Assembly: GCA_050944685.1 (NCBI GenBank)
Contig: JBMNRP010000002.1
Location: 1-64,000, forward strand
Reading direction: 5' to 3'
Length of the DNA: 64,000 nt
Source: CADBRN01 sp050944685
GTDB taxonomy: Bacteria; Bacillota; Clostridia; Lachnospirales; Lachnospiraceae
Numbering within the stretch: the stretch's first letter is position 1; each line of letters opens with the position of its first letter. The notes beneath the pieces are model-generated. The model saw only the letters and a program-made list of their open reading frames with translations, did not search any database and had not been told where the DNA came from. Made by a program: the position numbers and the translations under genes. Shown here in pieces: positions 15,901 through 23,820 of the stretch.

Positions 15901-17037
15901 TTATCCTCTGCTCTTCTGAACAGCTCTTATCGTGTTAATATTCTGTCTTTCAACCGAACTGAGCACGGAAGTTCCCACATCCTGTGCATAGCCGAGACTC
16001 GAATTTGCATGGTACCAGCTCTGATTGTTAAAATAATTCTGAATGCTGGCGCTGTGGAACAGATACCCTTTCCGGGCAAATATCTCATTGATCGCCATCT
16101 GCAGCTGCTGGTTGGAGTAGCCTGTCAGTTCAGAAGCGCTATATACTCTCGAACTGCTCTCCGCAAGAATGTAGCTGTTGCTTTTCTGCGATGTGGAAGG
16201 AGTAGCCGTAGCTGTGGGTTTTGCGGTTGGTGTCGGTGTTGCCGTAGGAGTAGCCGTGGGCGTCGCGGTCGGTGTCGCCGTCGGCGTCGCGGTCGGTGTA
16301 GGCGTCGCCGTAGGAGTAGCTGTGGGTGTCGCGGTCGGTGTCGGCGTTTCTGTTTCAGCCTGCGGCTTCAGCGAATCATTTTCCGACGAATCGGCTTCCA
16401 CGGAAGAAGCTGCTGTGACAGAGGCTTCCTCGCTAACCTTCTTTCCGGATGAAGAAAACATATCCGGGTTTGCGATGACCAGAATCAGGATGACAGCCAA
16501 TGCCGCAATAACCGCGATAATCACTCCGAGCAGAACCCGCTGGTTCCTCTGGCGTCTTCTCGCGTTTGCCCGGCTCTGCATCGTGCGCCGGTATACTTCG
16601 TCATCCTCGATGGAATAGGGCGAACTGTAGGTTTCCTCCTCATCGCCTTCCAGACCGGCCACGTCATCTAATGAATCTCCATAGTTCTGACGATTCAGAT
16701 TCGGGTGAGGATTCCGATAGAAATGATCCTCCTGAGCGGCCTGCTCTGCGGCCGAACCGGCATCGCCCGCGGATGAACTCTGCTGCGCGTCTTCCCGGCC
16801 GGTTAACTCGGCAGGCCGGTCGATCGGTCTTGTCTTTCCGAAATCTTCCGCGGTATCTCCGGACTCTTCCGGATGATCTGCCGTCACCTCATCCGGAACG
16901 TCTGAAGCCGGAGTCTCCGGCGCTTCCGGTTTCTGTGTGTCCTGACTGTCTGTCCGCCACCTGGAAATATTGAAGGCACAATAAGGACAGAAAACCGAAT
17001 CATCGTCTATTTGTTTTCCGCAATTAGGACAATACAT
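15901..17037 (-). CDS. Zinc-ribbon membrane protein with YARHG domain
   Basis: 378 residues from the ATG at 17037 (GGGAG upstream; a GTG 15 bases earlier is less likely). Order of parts: a zinc ribbon (CPNC at 3-6, CPYC at 17-20); an acidic, Pro/Glu-rich linker to about 165; one transmembrane helix (GVIIAVIAALAVILILVI, about 178-195); and a Ser/Glu-rich stretch. A Thr-Pro/Ala-Thr-Pro repeat follows (about 226-279), then a YARHG domain (about 295-345, here with NEIFARKGYLF). The ribbon should be cytoplasmic and the YARHG domain extracellular, with the Thr-Pro run as a wall-spanning stalk. YARHG domains occur in many surface proteins of Firmicutes with no known activity. The gene is monocistronic. 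Confidence 0.85.
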   Translation of the reverse strand: MYCPNCGKQIDDDSVFCPYCAFNISRWRTDSQDTQKPEAPETPASDVPDEVTADHPEESGDTAEDFGKTRPIDRPAELTGREDAQQSSSAGDAGSAAEQAAQEDHFYRNPHPNLNRQNYGDSLDDVAGLEGDEEETYSSPYSIEDDEVYRRTMQSRANARRRQRNQRVLLGVIIAVIAALAVILILVIANPDMFSSSGKKVSEEASVTAASSVEADSSENDSLKPQAETETPTPTATPTATPTATPTPTATPTATPTATPTATPTATPTPTAKPTATATPSTSQKSNSYILAESSSRVYSASELTGYSNQQLQMAINEIFARKGYLFHSASIQNYFNNQSWYHANSSLGYAQDVGTSVLSSVERQNINTIRAVQKSRG

Positions 17038-17426
17038 AGATGCTCCCTTCACGGGACTTATGGATCAGCCCTTTTTCAAAATACGAAACCCTCCGTATGG
17101 ATCGATAAAAAATCTGTTTCGGGTTCCGGAAAAGTCCGCTGATCTAACCGCTTTCAAGTTTTCATGCTATCGTATCACGCATGCGCGCATAAATACCTAT
17201 ACATAATACAGGGTTTTTTTCATTTTTGCAAGGGCACGTCAATTTCCCGCCGGATAAAGAAAATATTCTGCATTTGCTCAATTTTTCAGAAAGCTTTCGG
17301 GGATTTTTTTCTGACAGACTTCCTGTTGTTCCCTCCATGTTATTGAGCACTTTTCCACAATAAACTGTTATTTCCGGTAGAATAAGTAATAAAATTCATA
17401 TATGCTATTCACAGAACGCGAAAACA
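17038..17426. other. Divergent intergenic region
   Basis: No gene seen in these 389 bp. It should hold the promoters of the YARHG gene (minus) and the TetR gene (plus). For the latter, TTGAGC...TGTTAT with 17-bp spacing lies near 17343-17371. There are T-rich runs near 17213 and 17303. Confidence 0.45.
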
Positions 17427-18077
17427 ATGAATCGTATTTTTCAGAAAGTCAGAATGAGTGAAGCCATGAAAAATCACCGCACAGAATTGTTACATCGGAT
17501 CAGACAGTACTTTTCTGAACATTCCCTTAATCAAGCCTCTGCGGTAGACATCTGCCGTCACTGCCATATATCAACGAGGACGTTCTACAACTACTTCTAT
17601 GACAAATACGACGCTGCTTCGAGAATCGTACTGGAACAGATGCATCCCTTCATCGCCGCACCACTTGGCGGATGGCACGAGGAACTTGCAGATTTCATTA
17701 TTGCTGAAACGAAGTTTTTTTACCACTGCATTGAAAATACGGACAGCAATCCCTTCCTGAAAACAATGAAACGAATGGAATACGAAAAACTAACCATGCA
17801 TATTCCCGCCCCCGCCATGGATGACCCGGAACAGGCACCGCGAATCCGGGCTGCTCTGCTCTTTTTTACACATGGTCTGATCGGGACGATATACACTTCC
17901 GTTATTGAAAAAGAAGAACCCATAAACGAAGAAACCTTCAATACCCTGTTTGATAATAACTGGGATGTGGTAAAGGAATGGATCCCCGGTATTCTGAAAA
18001 AAAGTCTGACAGAAAAAGTACAGAAGGAAACTTCGCCGGTTCTGTCAGCGCTTATAATATGGAAATGCGACAGGTGA
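17427..18077 (+). CDS. TetR-family transcriptional regulator
   Basis: 216 residues. The N-terminal helix-turn-helix is clear (SAVDICRHCHISTRTFYNYFYDKYDAA, about 39-65); the helical C-terminal half is divergent, as usual. The ATG at 17427 has no good ribosome-binding site. Starts at 17454 or 17466 would still keep the DNA-binding domain, so the N-terminus is uncertain. The SDR gene begins 160 bp downstream in the same direction, with its own promoter and an inverted repeat that could be this regulator's operator. Confidence 0.85.
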   Translation: MNRIFQKVRMSEAMKNHRTELLHRIRQYFSEHSLNQASAVDICRHCHISTRTFYNYFYDKYDAASRIVLEQMHPFIAAPLGGWHEELADFIIAETKFFYHCIENTDSNPFLKTMKRMEYEKLTMHIPAPAMDDPEQAPRIRAALLFFTHGLIGTIYTSVIEKEEPINEETFNTLFDNNWDVVKEWIPGILKKSLTEKVQKETSPVLSALIIWKCDR

Positions 18078-18176
18078 GTCAGACGGTTCACACTTTCCCG
18101 TTTTCATGAATGTTTTTTGCCTGCCTTCTTTAATAAAATAGACTAGGATAATTGTTTCTGCTGCAATAAATTCGTC

Positions 18177-18221
18177 TTGTATCTGACTATTGCCGGGAAT
18201 AATACTGTACAAGCATGTATT
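18177..18221 (+). promoter_or_regulatory. SDR promoter with possible TetR operator
   Basis: -35 TTGTAT (18177-18182), 17-bp spacer, -10 TAATAC (18200-18205). The dyad AATAC-N11-GTATT (18201-18221), with TGTACA inside, overlaps the -10 box, the usual place for a TetR-type repressor. Confidence 0.45.
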
Positions 18222-18237
18222 AGAGGAGGTTTTACAA

Positions 18238-18996
18238 ATGAGACTGGAAAACAAAACTATTGTAGTAACTGGTGCTTCTTCCGGAATGGGCAGCGAAATC
18301 GTCAAACTGTTTGCCCGTGAAGGAGCCAACGTAGTAGCTGTTGCGAGACGTAAAGAACGTCTGGAATCGCTTGCGGACTCCCTGAAGGACTGCCCGGGAA
18401 AAGTTCTTCCGTATCCGGGGGATATCTCTCTTCGTGAAACAAATGAAAGCATGATTGACGCAGCGGTAAACACCTTCGGACATCTGGACGGCCTTGTCAA
18501 TAATGCCGGCATCATGGATGATATGAGTCCTGTGGGCGACGTCACGGACGAAAAATATGAAAAAATCATGAAAGTCAATCTGTACGGACCGATGTGTGCC
18601 ATGCGCAAAGCCGTCAATGTCTTTATAGAGCAGGGAAATGGCGGCTCCATCATAAATGTCTCCTCTGTCGGAGGTCTCCGCACAGTAGCCGGCGCGGCTT
18701 TCTGTGCAAGCAAGGCAGCGCTCATCTCCATGACCAAAAATACTGCCTATATCTACATCCCGGACAAAATCCGTTGCAACGCAATCGCCCCCGGCGGATT
18801 TAACACGGAGATCACCAACTCCATAGGAAATCCGAATATGACCGGATACAGCCGTATGCAGAAGATCTTTGAAGCTTCTCCCCAGACAGGTGACCCCTCG
18901 GAAATTGCCAGAGCGGCGCTCTACCTGATAAGCGATGAAGCGTCCTATGTCAGCGGCGTCGTACTGCTTGTGGATGGTGGATGGTGTGCCGGCTAA
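18238..18996 (+). CDS. SDR-family protein lacking the catalytic Tyr
   Basis: 252 residues from the ATG at 18238, which follows AGGAGG. A classical short-chain dehydrogenase fold: the cofactor motif TGASSGMG (about 11-18), NNAG, the catalytic Ser in NVSSVGG, and the C-terminal YVSGVVLLVDGG. The active-site motif YxxxK reads FCASK, with Phe (codon TTC) where the catalytic Tyr should be; the Lys remains. The protein may therefore bind cofactor without normal dehydrogenase activity, or use a different acid. It lies behind a TetR regulator, suggesting an inducible two-gene unit. Substrate unknown. Confidence 0.88.
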   Translation: MRLENKTIVVTGASSGMGSEIVKLFAREGANVVAVARRKERLESLADSLKDCPGKVLPYPGDISLRETNESMIDAAVNTFGHLDGLVNNAGIMDDMSPVGDVTDEKYEKIMKVNLYGPMCAMRKAVNVFIEQGNGGSIINVSSVGGLRTVAGAAFCASKAALISMTKNTAYIYIPDKIRCNAIAPGGFNTEITNSIGNPNMTGYSRMQKIFEASPQTGDPSEIARAALYLISDEASYVSGVVLLVDGGWCAG

Positions 18997-19049
18997 ACAA
19001 GAATAAAATGCCCGGGATCACGTTCATGCAGAAACAAAACAAGAAGAAA

Positions 19050-19077
19050 GAGGAGATCCATAGCGATCTCCTCTTCT
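19050..19077. terminator. Bidirectional terminator between SDR and tsf
   Basis: GAGGAGATC (19050-19058), loop CATAGC, GATCTCCTC (19065-19073): a perfect 9-bp stem between converging genes. The minus strand continues TTTCTTCTTG, the plus strand TTCTCG. Confidence 0.75.
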
Positions 19078-19132
19078 CGTATGCCGGTATTATCCGTGTA
19101 TTAGCTGTGTCACCGGATGCAATTTTCCGATG

Positions 19133-20074
19133 TCACTTCCCGAGAGCCTGTTTCGCAACTTCCTCCGCAAAGTTCTCTTCCTTCTTCTCAAGGCCTTCTC
19201 CGGTCTCGAAACGGACAAAACCCTTTATCTTGATCCTGGCTCCGTTCGCCTTCGCAACCTGATCAACATACTTGGCAATGGACTGCTTTCCGTCCTCTGC
19301 CTTTACGTAGACCTGATCGAGCAGAACGATATCCTTCAGCTCCTTGTTGATACGGCCCGTGACGATGCCGTTGATGACTTTCTCCGGTTTAGAGGATTCT
19401 TTCGGGTCGTTCTTGATGGCTGCGAGCAGAATTTCTTTCTCATGCGCGATGAAATCTCCCGGAACTTCGTCGTTGGAAGTGTACTGAGGTCTCATGGCAG
19501 CGATCTGCATCGCGACATTTTTGCCCATCTCTTCGACGGCGTCATTGACCACGTCGGTCTCAATGTCAACCAGAACGCCGATCTTTCCATCCATATGGGT
19601 GTATGCGGCAACAAACCCGTTCGGTTCTTCGACCTTGCTGAAACGTCTGATATTCATGTTCTCGCTGATAATCGCAATCTCGTCATTCAGGGCGTCTTTT
19701 ACGGTCTTGGAGGTGTCGGCATTCCAAGCCTCTGCCAGGAACGCGTCGATATCCCCGGCGCTGGTCGTCAGAGCCTGGTCGCAGACCTGAGAAACAAATG
19801 TACGGAATTTTTCGTTCTGCGCGACGAAGTCGGTCTCGGAATTGACCTCGACCACAGCGGCTTTCTTCTTGTCATCTGTCGTCTTCAGCATGACGATACC
19901 TTCTGCCGCGATGCGGCCCGCCTTCTTCTGGGCAGTTGCCTTTCCATTCTCACGGAGGTACTCGACCGCCTTGTCCATATCGCCGTCCGTCTCCGTCAGG
20001 GCCTTCTTGCAGTCCATCATGCCCGCTCCGGTCAGCTCTCTTAATTCTTTTACCTGTTTTGCTGTGATAGCCAT
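19133..20074 (-). CDS. tsf: Translation elongation factor Ts
   Basis: 313 residues. EF-Ts is the nucleotide exchange factor that recycles EF-Tu-GDP. The N-terminal UBA-like domain has the signature LRELTGAGMMDCKKALTE, and the core carries VNSETDFVAQNEKF, which contacts EF-Tu. It lies 97 bp after rpsB, the universal rpsB-tsf pair. ATG at 20074. A bidirectional terminator follows. Confidence 0.97.
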   Translation of the reverse strand: MAITAKQVKELRELTGAGMMDCKKALTETDGDMDKAVEYLRENGKATAQKKAGRIAAEGIVMLKTTDDKKKAAVVEVNSETDFVAQNEKFRTFVSQVCDQALTTSAGDIDAFLAEAWNADTSKTVKDALNDEIAIISENMNIRRFSKVEEPNGFVAAYTHMDGKIGVLVDIETDVVNDAVEEMGKNVAMQIAAMRPQYTSNDEVPGDFIAHEKEILLAAIKNDPKESSKPEKVINGIVTGRINKELKDIVLLDQVYVKAEDGKQSIAKYVDQVAKANGARIKIKGFVRFETGEGLEKKEENFAEEVAKQALGK

Positions 20075-20171
20075 AGTATTGATTCTCTCCCTTTAGGTCG
20101 GTTGTTTTCGATTGCTGAATCTTCCGTCCGCGTTCTGTGCGGATTTGAATGAACTAATGTCCGGAAATATC

Positions 20172-20939
20172 TCACGCCTCAACGGGCTCAGCCTCGCCGG
20201 CTTCAGCGGCTTCCGCTGCCTCCTCCTCGGCTTCCTCGTCTCCGGTATCCTGAGCCATTCCCTGTTTTGCCTCGATAACCGCGTCCGCCATCTTGGAAAC
20301 CAGAAGCTTCACGGCGCGGATCGCGTCATCATTTCCCGGAATGACGTAGTCGAGCTCTTCCGGATCACAGTTGGTATCGCAGATTCCGATCAACGGAATT
20401 CCAAGGGCATGAGCTTCCTGAACGCAGATATGTTCCTTCTTCGGATCCACGACGAAGATCACATCCGGCAGATTCTTCATTTCTTTAATTCCGCCGAGGT
20501 TTCTCTCCAGCTTCTCCTGTTCTTTCTTCAGGCCGATGACTTCTTTCTTCGGAAGAACGTCGAAGGTTCCGTCCTCTTCCATCTTTTCAATGTCTTTCAG
20601 TCTCTGGACCCTGCTCTTGATGGTCTTGAAGTTCGTGAGCATTCCGCCGAGCCATCTTTCATTGACATAGAACATGCCGCAGCGCTTCGCCTCGTTCTCA
20701 ACGGTCTCCTGCGCCTGTTTCTTCGTTCCGACGAAGAGAATGGTTCCGCCGTCGGATACGATGTCTACGACAGCCTTGTACGCGTCGTCGATCATGCCGA
20801 CCGATTTCTGCAGGTCGATGATGTAAATCCCGTTGCGCTCCGTGTAAATATAGGGAGCCATTTTGGGATTCCATCTTCTGGTGAGATGTCCGAAATGAAC
20901 ACCGGCTTCCAGTAACTGTTTCATAGAAATTACACTCAT
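20172..20939 (-). CDS. rpsB: 30S ribosomal protein S2
   Basis: 255 residues from the ATG at 20939 (AGGAGT upstream; the longer open frame is not used). It binds the 30S head-body junction. Typical S2 segments: KQLLEAGVHFGHLTRRWNP, FVGTKKQAQ, and PDVIFVVDPKKE. The last 30 residues form an acidic Glu/Ala tail (DEEAEEEAAEAAEAGEAE) not found in short S2 proteins. It is the first gene of the rpsB-tsf operon. Confidence 0.97.
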   Translation of the reverse strand: MSVISMKQLLEAGVHFGHLTRRWNPKMAPYIYTERNGIYIIDLQKSVGMIDDAYKAVVDIVSDGGTILFVGTKKQAQETVENEAKRCGMFYVNERWLGGMLTNFKTIKSRVQRLKDIEKMEEDGTFDVLPKKEVIGLKKEQEKLERNLGGIKEMKNLPDVIFVVDPKKEHICVQEAHALGIPLIGICDTNCDPEELDYVIPGNDDAIRAVKLLVSKMADAVIEAKQGMAQDTGDEEAEEEAAEAAEAGEAEPVEA

Positions 20940-21057
20940 TGCTTTACTCCTTTTTGGTTTTTTCTTCCGCATGTGTCAGGTTCCGGAGCAAACCAGGCAT
21001 TTCAAAGCCGGGCACCATACCCCGAAATAGCATGCGTGCTTTTTGTGCAACATTCAG

Positions 21058-21086
21058 ATTGTATCATATCAGGGTACTACAGGCAA
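21058..21086 (-). promoter_or_regulatory. Promoter of rpsB-tsf
   Basis: Minus strand: -35 TTGCCT (21081-21086), 17-bp spacer, -10 TACAAT (21058-21063). The -35 box and spacer lie inside the 41-bp repeat, but the -10 box is mostly outside it, so the second repeat copy does not keep this promoter. Confidence 0.6.
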
Positions 21087-21103
21087 GTAATTCCTTGCGT
21101 CAA
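21063..21103. repeat. 41-bp direct repeat, left copy
   Basis: Identical to 23780-23820 (begins ATCATATCAGGG, ends CCTTGCGTCAA). The two copies bracket 2.7 kb with a secreted-protein gene and an IS remnant. Confidence 0.9.
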
Positions 21104-21142
21104 GATAGTGTAAGGTTTCCTTGCGTCAAGATAGTGTAAGGT
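21091..21142. repeat. Two tandem 26-bp units
   Basis: The unit starts TTCCTTGCGTCAAG and ends GTGTAAGGT, at 21091-21116 and 21117-21142. It overlaps the end of the 41-bp repeat and lies upstream of the rpsB -35 box. Confidence 0.85.
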
Positions 21143-21266
21143 TACATTAGTCAAGAGAAGTAAGCAGCTTTCTTTTCGACTGTAAATCTCACAGATCGCA
21201 TATGATCTTTTCCCGGTGAATATCATTGCAAAAAACCGGTACAACCAAGATTTACCGCCTGCCAAA

Positions 21267-21296
21267 GCACCTCACCGCGAAATCGGTGAGGTGCTG
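21267..21296 (-). terminator. 12-bp perfect hairpin, probable terminator of the secreted-protein gene
   Basis: AGCACCTCACCG (21267-21278), loop CGAAAT, CGGTGAGGTGCT (21285-21296). It lies 130 bases after the minus-strand stop at 21428, and only TTTGG follows, so termination efficiency is uncertain. Confidence 0.55.
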
Positions 21297-21427
21297 TCGT
21301 TTGTGCGTTTCCTGTTATTTCATTTGTATGCAAATCTGATGATGGTAGCCACGGCTGAGGCGGCTGCGGCACAAGGGAAAATCCGAACGCACTGCAATGA
21401 CTCTTTGCAAGTGTTCGCCAAAAATAG

Positions 21428-22177
21428 TTACGGTCTGCAGTCTTTGCAAGCTTTATATCCGGAATTAACCGCCTCCTGCCTGCTGGAGAAAACTCTTTTA
21501 TTTTTTTCTTTCATCCTCTTTACCGACGGGCAGTCCGGTCTGTGGAAAATCTTGCTGTTAACATTTCCCACATAAGAGGATTCTGTTGACGAGCCAGACG
21601 GATTCGACGGTGCCGGAGTAGGTCTTTGCGGAAGTCCCGGAACTGCCTGGTTGGGTCCCTCATGGGTTCCATACCAGCCAATATTCTCATCATGCCACCC
21701 CAGGGCAACCAGACCATCTCTCTCTGCCGCTGACGTGGTGTAGTTGTGCGTTCCCGTCCTGGCATTTGGATTGTACTGACGATACAGCGGCACTTCATGT
21801 TTGTCATCCGAGTACCAGCCAATCCCCTCGTAATTCCAGCCACAGGCAACCAGCTGATTTCTCTCCGTCACGCTGGTGGTATAATGATGATCACCGGCAT
21901 TCGGATTATACAAACGATAAACCGGTGTCTTGCTGCTTTTCGGCGCGTTCCAGCCAATTCCCTCGTAATTCCAGCCGACGAGATACAGATGGTTCCTTTC
22001 CGCAACGGATGCTGTGTAGAAATGTTCTCCGCTATTCGGATTATACATGCGGTACATGTACACGGATTCCTCATTGCTGTTCGCTTTTACAGGAACCTGC
22101 ATCAACGAAAATGTCGCTGTCAGAGCCAGTACCGCAACTAACAGCTTTTTCAATATGAAATTCAAATGCCTATTCAT
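21428..22177 (-). CDS. Secreted DUF5648-repeat protein with Ada-like zinc-binding C-terminus
   Basis: 249 residues. A signal peptide (about 1-31: basic MNRHLNFILKK, hydrophobic core, PVKAN) is followed by three similar units of about 45 residues built on YRxYNPNxGxHxYTxSxxERxxLxxxGWxxExIGW, recognised as DUF5648-type repeats. After a Pro/Ser-rich linker comes a C-terminal module with HRPDCPS and CKDC, resembling the Cys-rich Ada/nuclease-associated metal-binding domain. It is likely an exported surface or wall-associated protein that binds sugars or glycans; this is inference from repeat architecture. It is encoded inside a repeat-bracketed insertion next to an IS remnant, so it was probably acquired. 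Confidence 0.85.
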   Translation of the reverse strand: MNRHLNFILKKLLVAVLALTATFSLMQVPVKANSNEESVYMYRMYNPNSGEHFYTASVAERNHLYLVGWNYEGIGWNAPKSSKTPVYRLYNPNAGDHHYTTSVTERNQLVACGWNYEGIGWYSDDKHEVPLYRQYNPNARTGTHNYTTSAAERDGLVALGWHDENIGWYGTHEGPNQAVPGLPQRPTPAPSNPSGSSTESSYVGNVNSKIFHRPDCPSVKRMKEKNKRVFSSRQEAVNSGYKACKDCRP

Positions 22178-22367
22178 AAATGACCCTCCCTCAAAATATT
22201 AACAACTTTGAATATTATTATACACCATTACACGGGAAATGGCTTATTCTGCTGGAAAAATCGATCTTCCCAGACAAGTGCACCGCTGGCCGGGTGTTTG
22301 ACACTTTGTTTTTTATTGTATAGCTGTGATTTGGCGTAAGCAGGCCATTCGCAGCTAAATTATTATC

Positions 22368-23676
22368 ATGCGTTCTTTCCGCAAGCCGAACGGAAAAAAC
22401 ACCTCACACATTTACCGCAAACTGGGGAAAAAGAATGAACTCCTCAAACGTTTTAACGGCAGCGAAGAAAAAATGATGGAGTGGGCGCGTGCCGAGGCGA
22501 ATAAGGATACAAAAGAATTCAGGGAAACGACCAAAAACATTTCGGTCACACTATCTCAGACTTCTTCTATTTCATTAGATGAAGAACACTGTTATTATGT
22601 TGGTTATCTTTTCCTGCATTCTCTCTGTACAGAACTCAGACTGGATAACATTTGTAGAAAAATACACACACATCGCAAAGTCAAATATTATCTCGGCGCG
22701 ATTCTTGCCGATCTCATTTACACAAGAATTCTGTCTCCATCCAGCAAACACAGCAGTTACGAATACTGCAGGACACTTCTGGAGCCTCCAAAATATTCTC
22801 TTGATCAGGTCTATCACTCCCTGTCTGTTATGGCTGAAGAATCCGGTCTCATCCAGGAGGAACTTTATCGAAACTCCAACTTTGTTCATCCCGGGAACAC
22901 CCGCGTTCTTCATTATGACTGCACCAACAACTACTTCGAAATCGAAGCAGAAGACGGGATAAAGAAGTATGGCAGAAGCAAGGAGAACCGCCCCAATCCG
23001 ATTGTGACAATGGGCCTGTTCATGGATGCTGATCGTGACGTATTCCCCCAAGTATAAAGCTTACCAGCGCAGGATCCGCGCCGGCCAGATCAAACGGGCG
23101 CAGAAGCTGATTGATGATCCCGGAAGAAAAAGACGCGGGAAAAATCAGAATGATCCGGCAAGATTCATCAGGAAGTCTGCCGTCACAAAGGAGGGAGAAA
23201 TCGCAAAAATGTATACCTACGGTTTGGAAACTGAAAAGATCACAGAGGAGTAGAGATATTACGGATTCTATGCTGTCGTGACCAACATCGTCGATGATGT
23301 CCAGGAAATCGAGGAAAACTTCAGGATCATGAAGACAGAATTTGAGGCCCGCCCGGTCTACGTCCGGCGGGGAGACCGGATCCGCGCCCATTTCCTGATC
23401 TGCTACATCAGCCTCCTGATCTATCGTCTGCTTGAACAGAAACTGAAAAACAGCGAAGGAACCATCCATTATACCTGCCGGTGGATTCTGGATACGTTAG
23501 CCGGAATGAAAGTCACCCTGCTCGTAAAAGACAGCGGCTACATACCTTCGTACAAACGAACAGATCTGACCGATGCCCTTCATGAAACATTTAGTTTTCG
23601 GACAGACCACGAGTTTACTACAAAATCCGGGATGCGAAGTATCATCAAGGGAACCAAAACTTCAAAAAGCAAATGA
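22368..23676 (+). pseudogene. IS1634-family transposase, inactivated
   Basis: The N-terminal part (22368 to about 23040) includes the hallmark YDCTNNYFE with the first catalytic Asp. Near 23040 the frame breaks: GLFMDAD jumps to YSPKYKAYQRRIRAGQ, skipping the middle of the catalytic domain and the second Asp. The C-terminal frame is further interrupted by a TAG at 23251. It then continues GFYAVVTNI, the IEENFRIMK helix with the catalytic Glu, and HFLICYISLLIYRLLE. An internal deletion plus a nonsense codon make it non-functional. Confidence 0.88.
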
Positions 23677-23713
23677 AGTAGAAATATAGTACATATCGTA
23701 ACGAGACAAAGAA

Positions 23714-23757
23714 TGCGGCAAAGCCTTACACATACAGGCCTTGCCGCACTATCTTTA
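23714..23757 (+). terminator. Terminator after the transposase remnant
   Basis: TGCGGCAA (from 23714) pairs with TTGCCGCA (to 23748), with AGCCT/AGGC inside, followed by a T-rich stretch. It lies 37 bases after the transposase stop. Confidence 0.6.
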
Positions 23758-23779
23758 CTTTTCAACTATCAAAGACGGG

Positions 23780-23820
23780 ATCATATCAGGGTACTACAGG
23801 CAAGTAATTCCTTGCGTCAA
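23780..23820. repeat. 41-bp direct repeat, right copy
   Basis: Identical to 21063-21103. It abuts the IS end at 23779, and its last four bases overlap the 3' end of the CPBP gene, whose stop codon is part of the repeat. Confidence 0.9.

Larger units (their letters stand above)
20940..21427. other. rpsB leader/promoter and left edge of an insertion
   Basis: No gene in 488 bp. It contains the rpsB promoter, the left 41-bp direct repeat, a 26-bp tandem duplication and a 12-bp stem hairpin; each is listed separately. Confidence 0.7.
22290..23779 (+). mobile_element. Degenerate IS1634-type insertion sequence
   Basis: The right end ...CTATCAAAGACGGG stops at 23779, exactly where the 41-bp repeat begins. 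A partly matching inverted sequence, CCGGGTGTTTGACAC, lies at 22290. The transposase inside is broken. The ends are inferred from this partial match and need comparison with intact copies. Confidence 0.6.

Noticed and set aside
16200..16350. Possible CRISPR or tandem-repeat array
   Set aside because: Six-base periodic coding repeat for Thr-Pro/Ala-Thr-Pro; no spacers and no cas genes nearby.
16178..16618. Plus-strand open frame rich in Val-Gly-Val-Ala
   Set aside because: It is the complement of the Thr-Pro repeat of the YARHG protein, not a gene.
21063..23820. The 41-bp repeats as IS target-site duplications
   Set aside because: Far longer than insertion-sequence target duplications, and the left copy does not abut the IS end.
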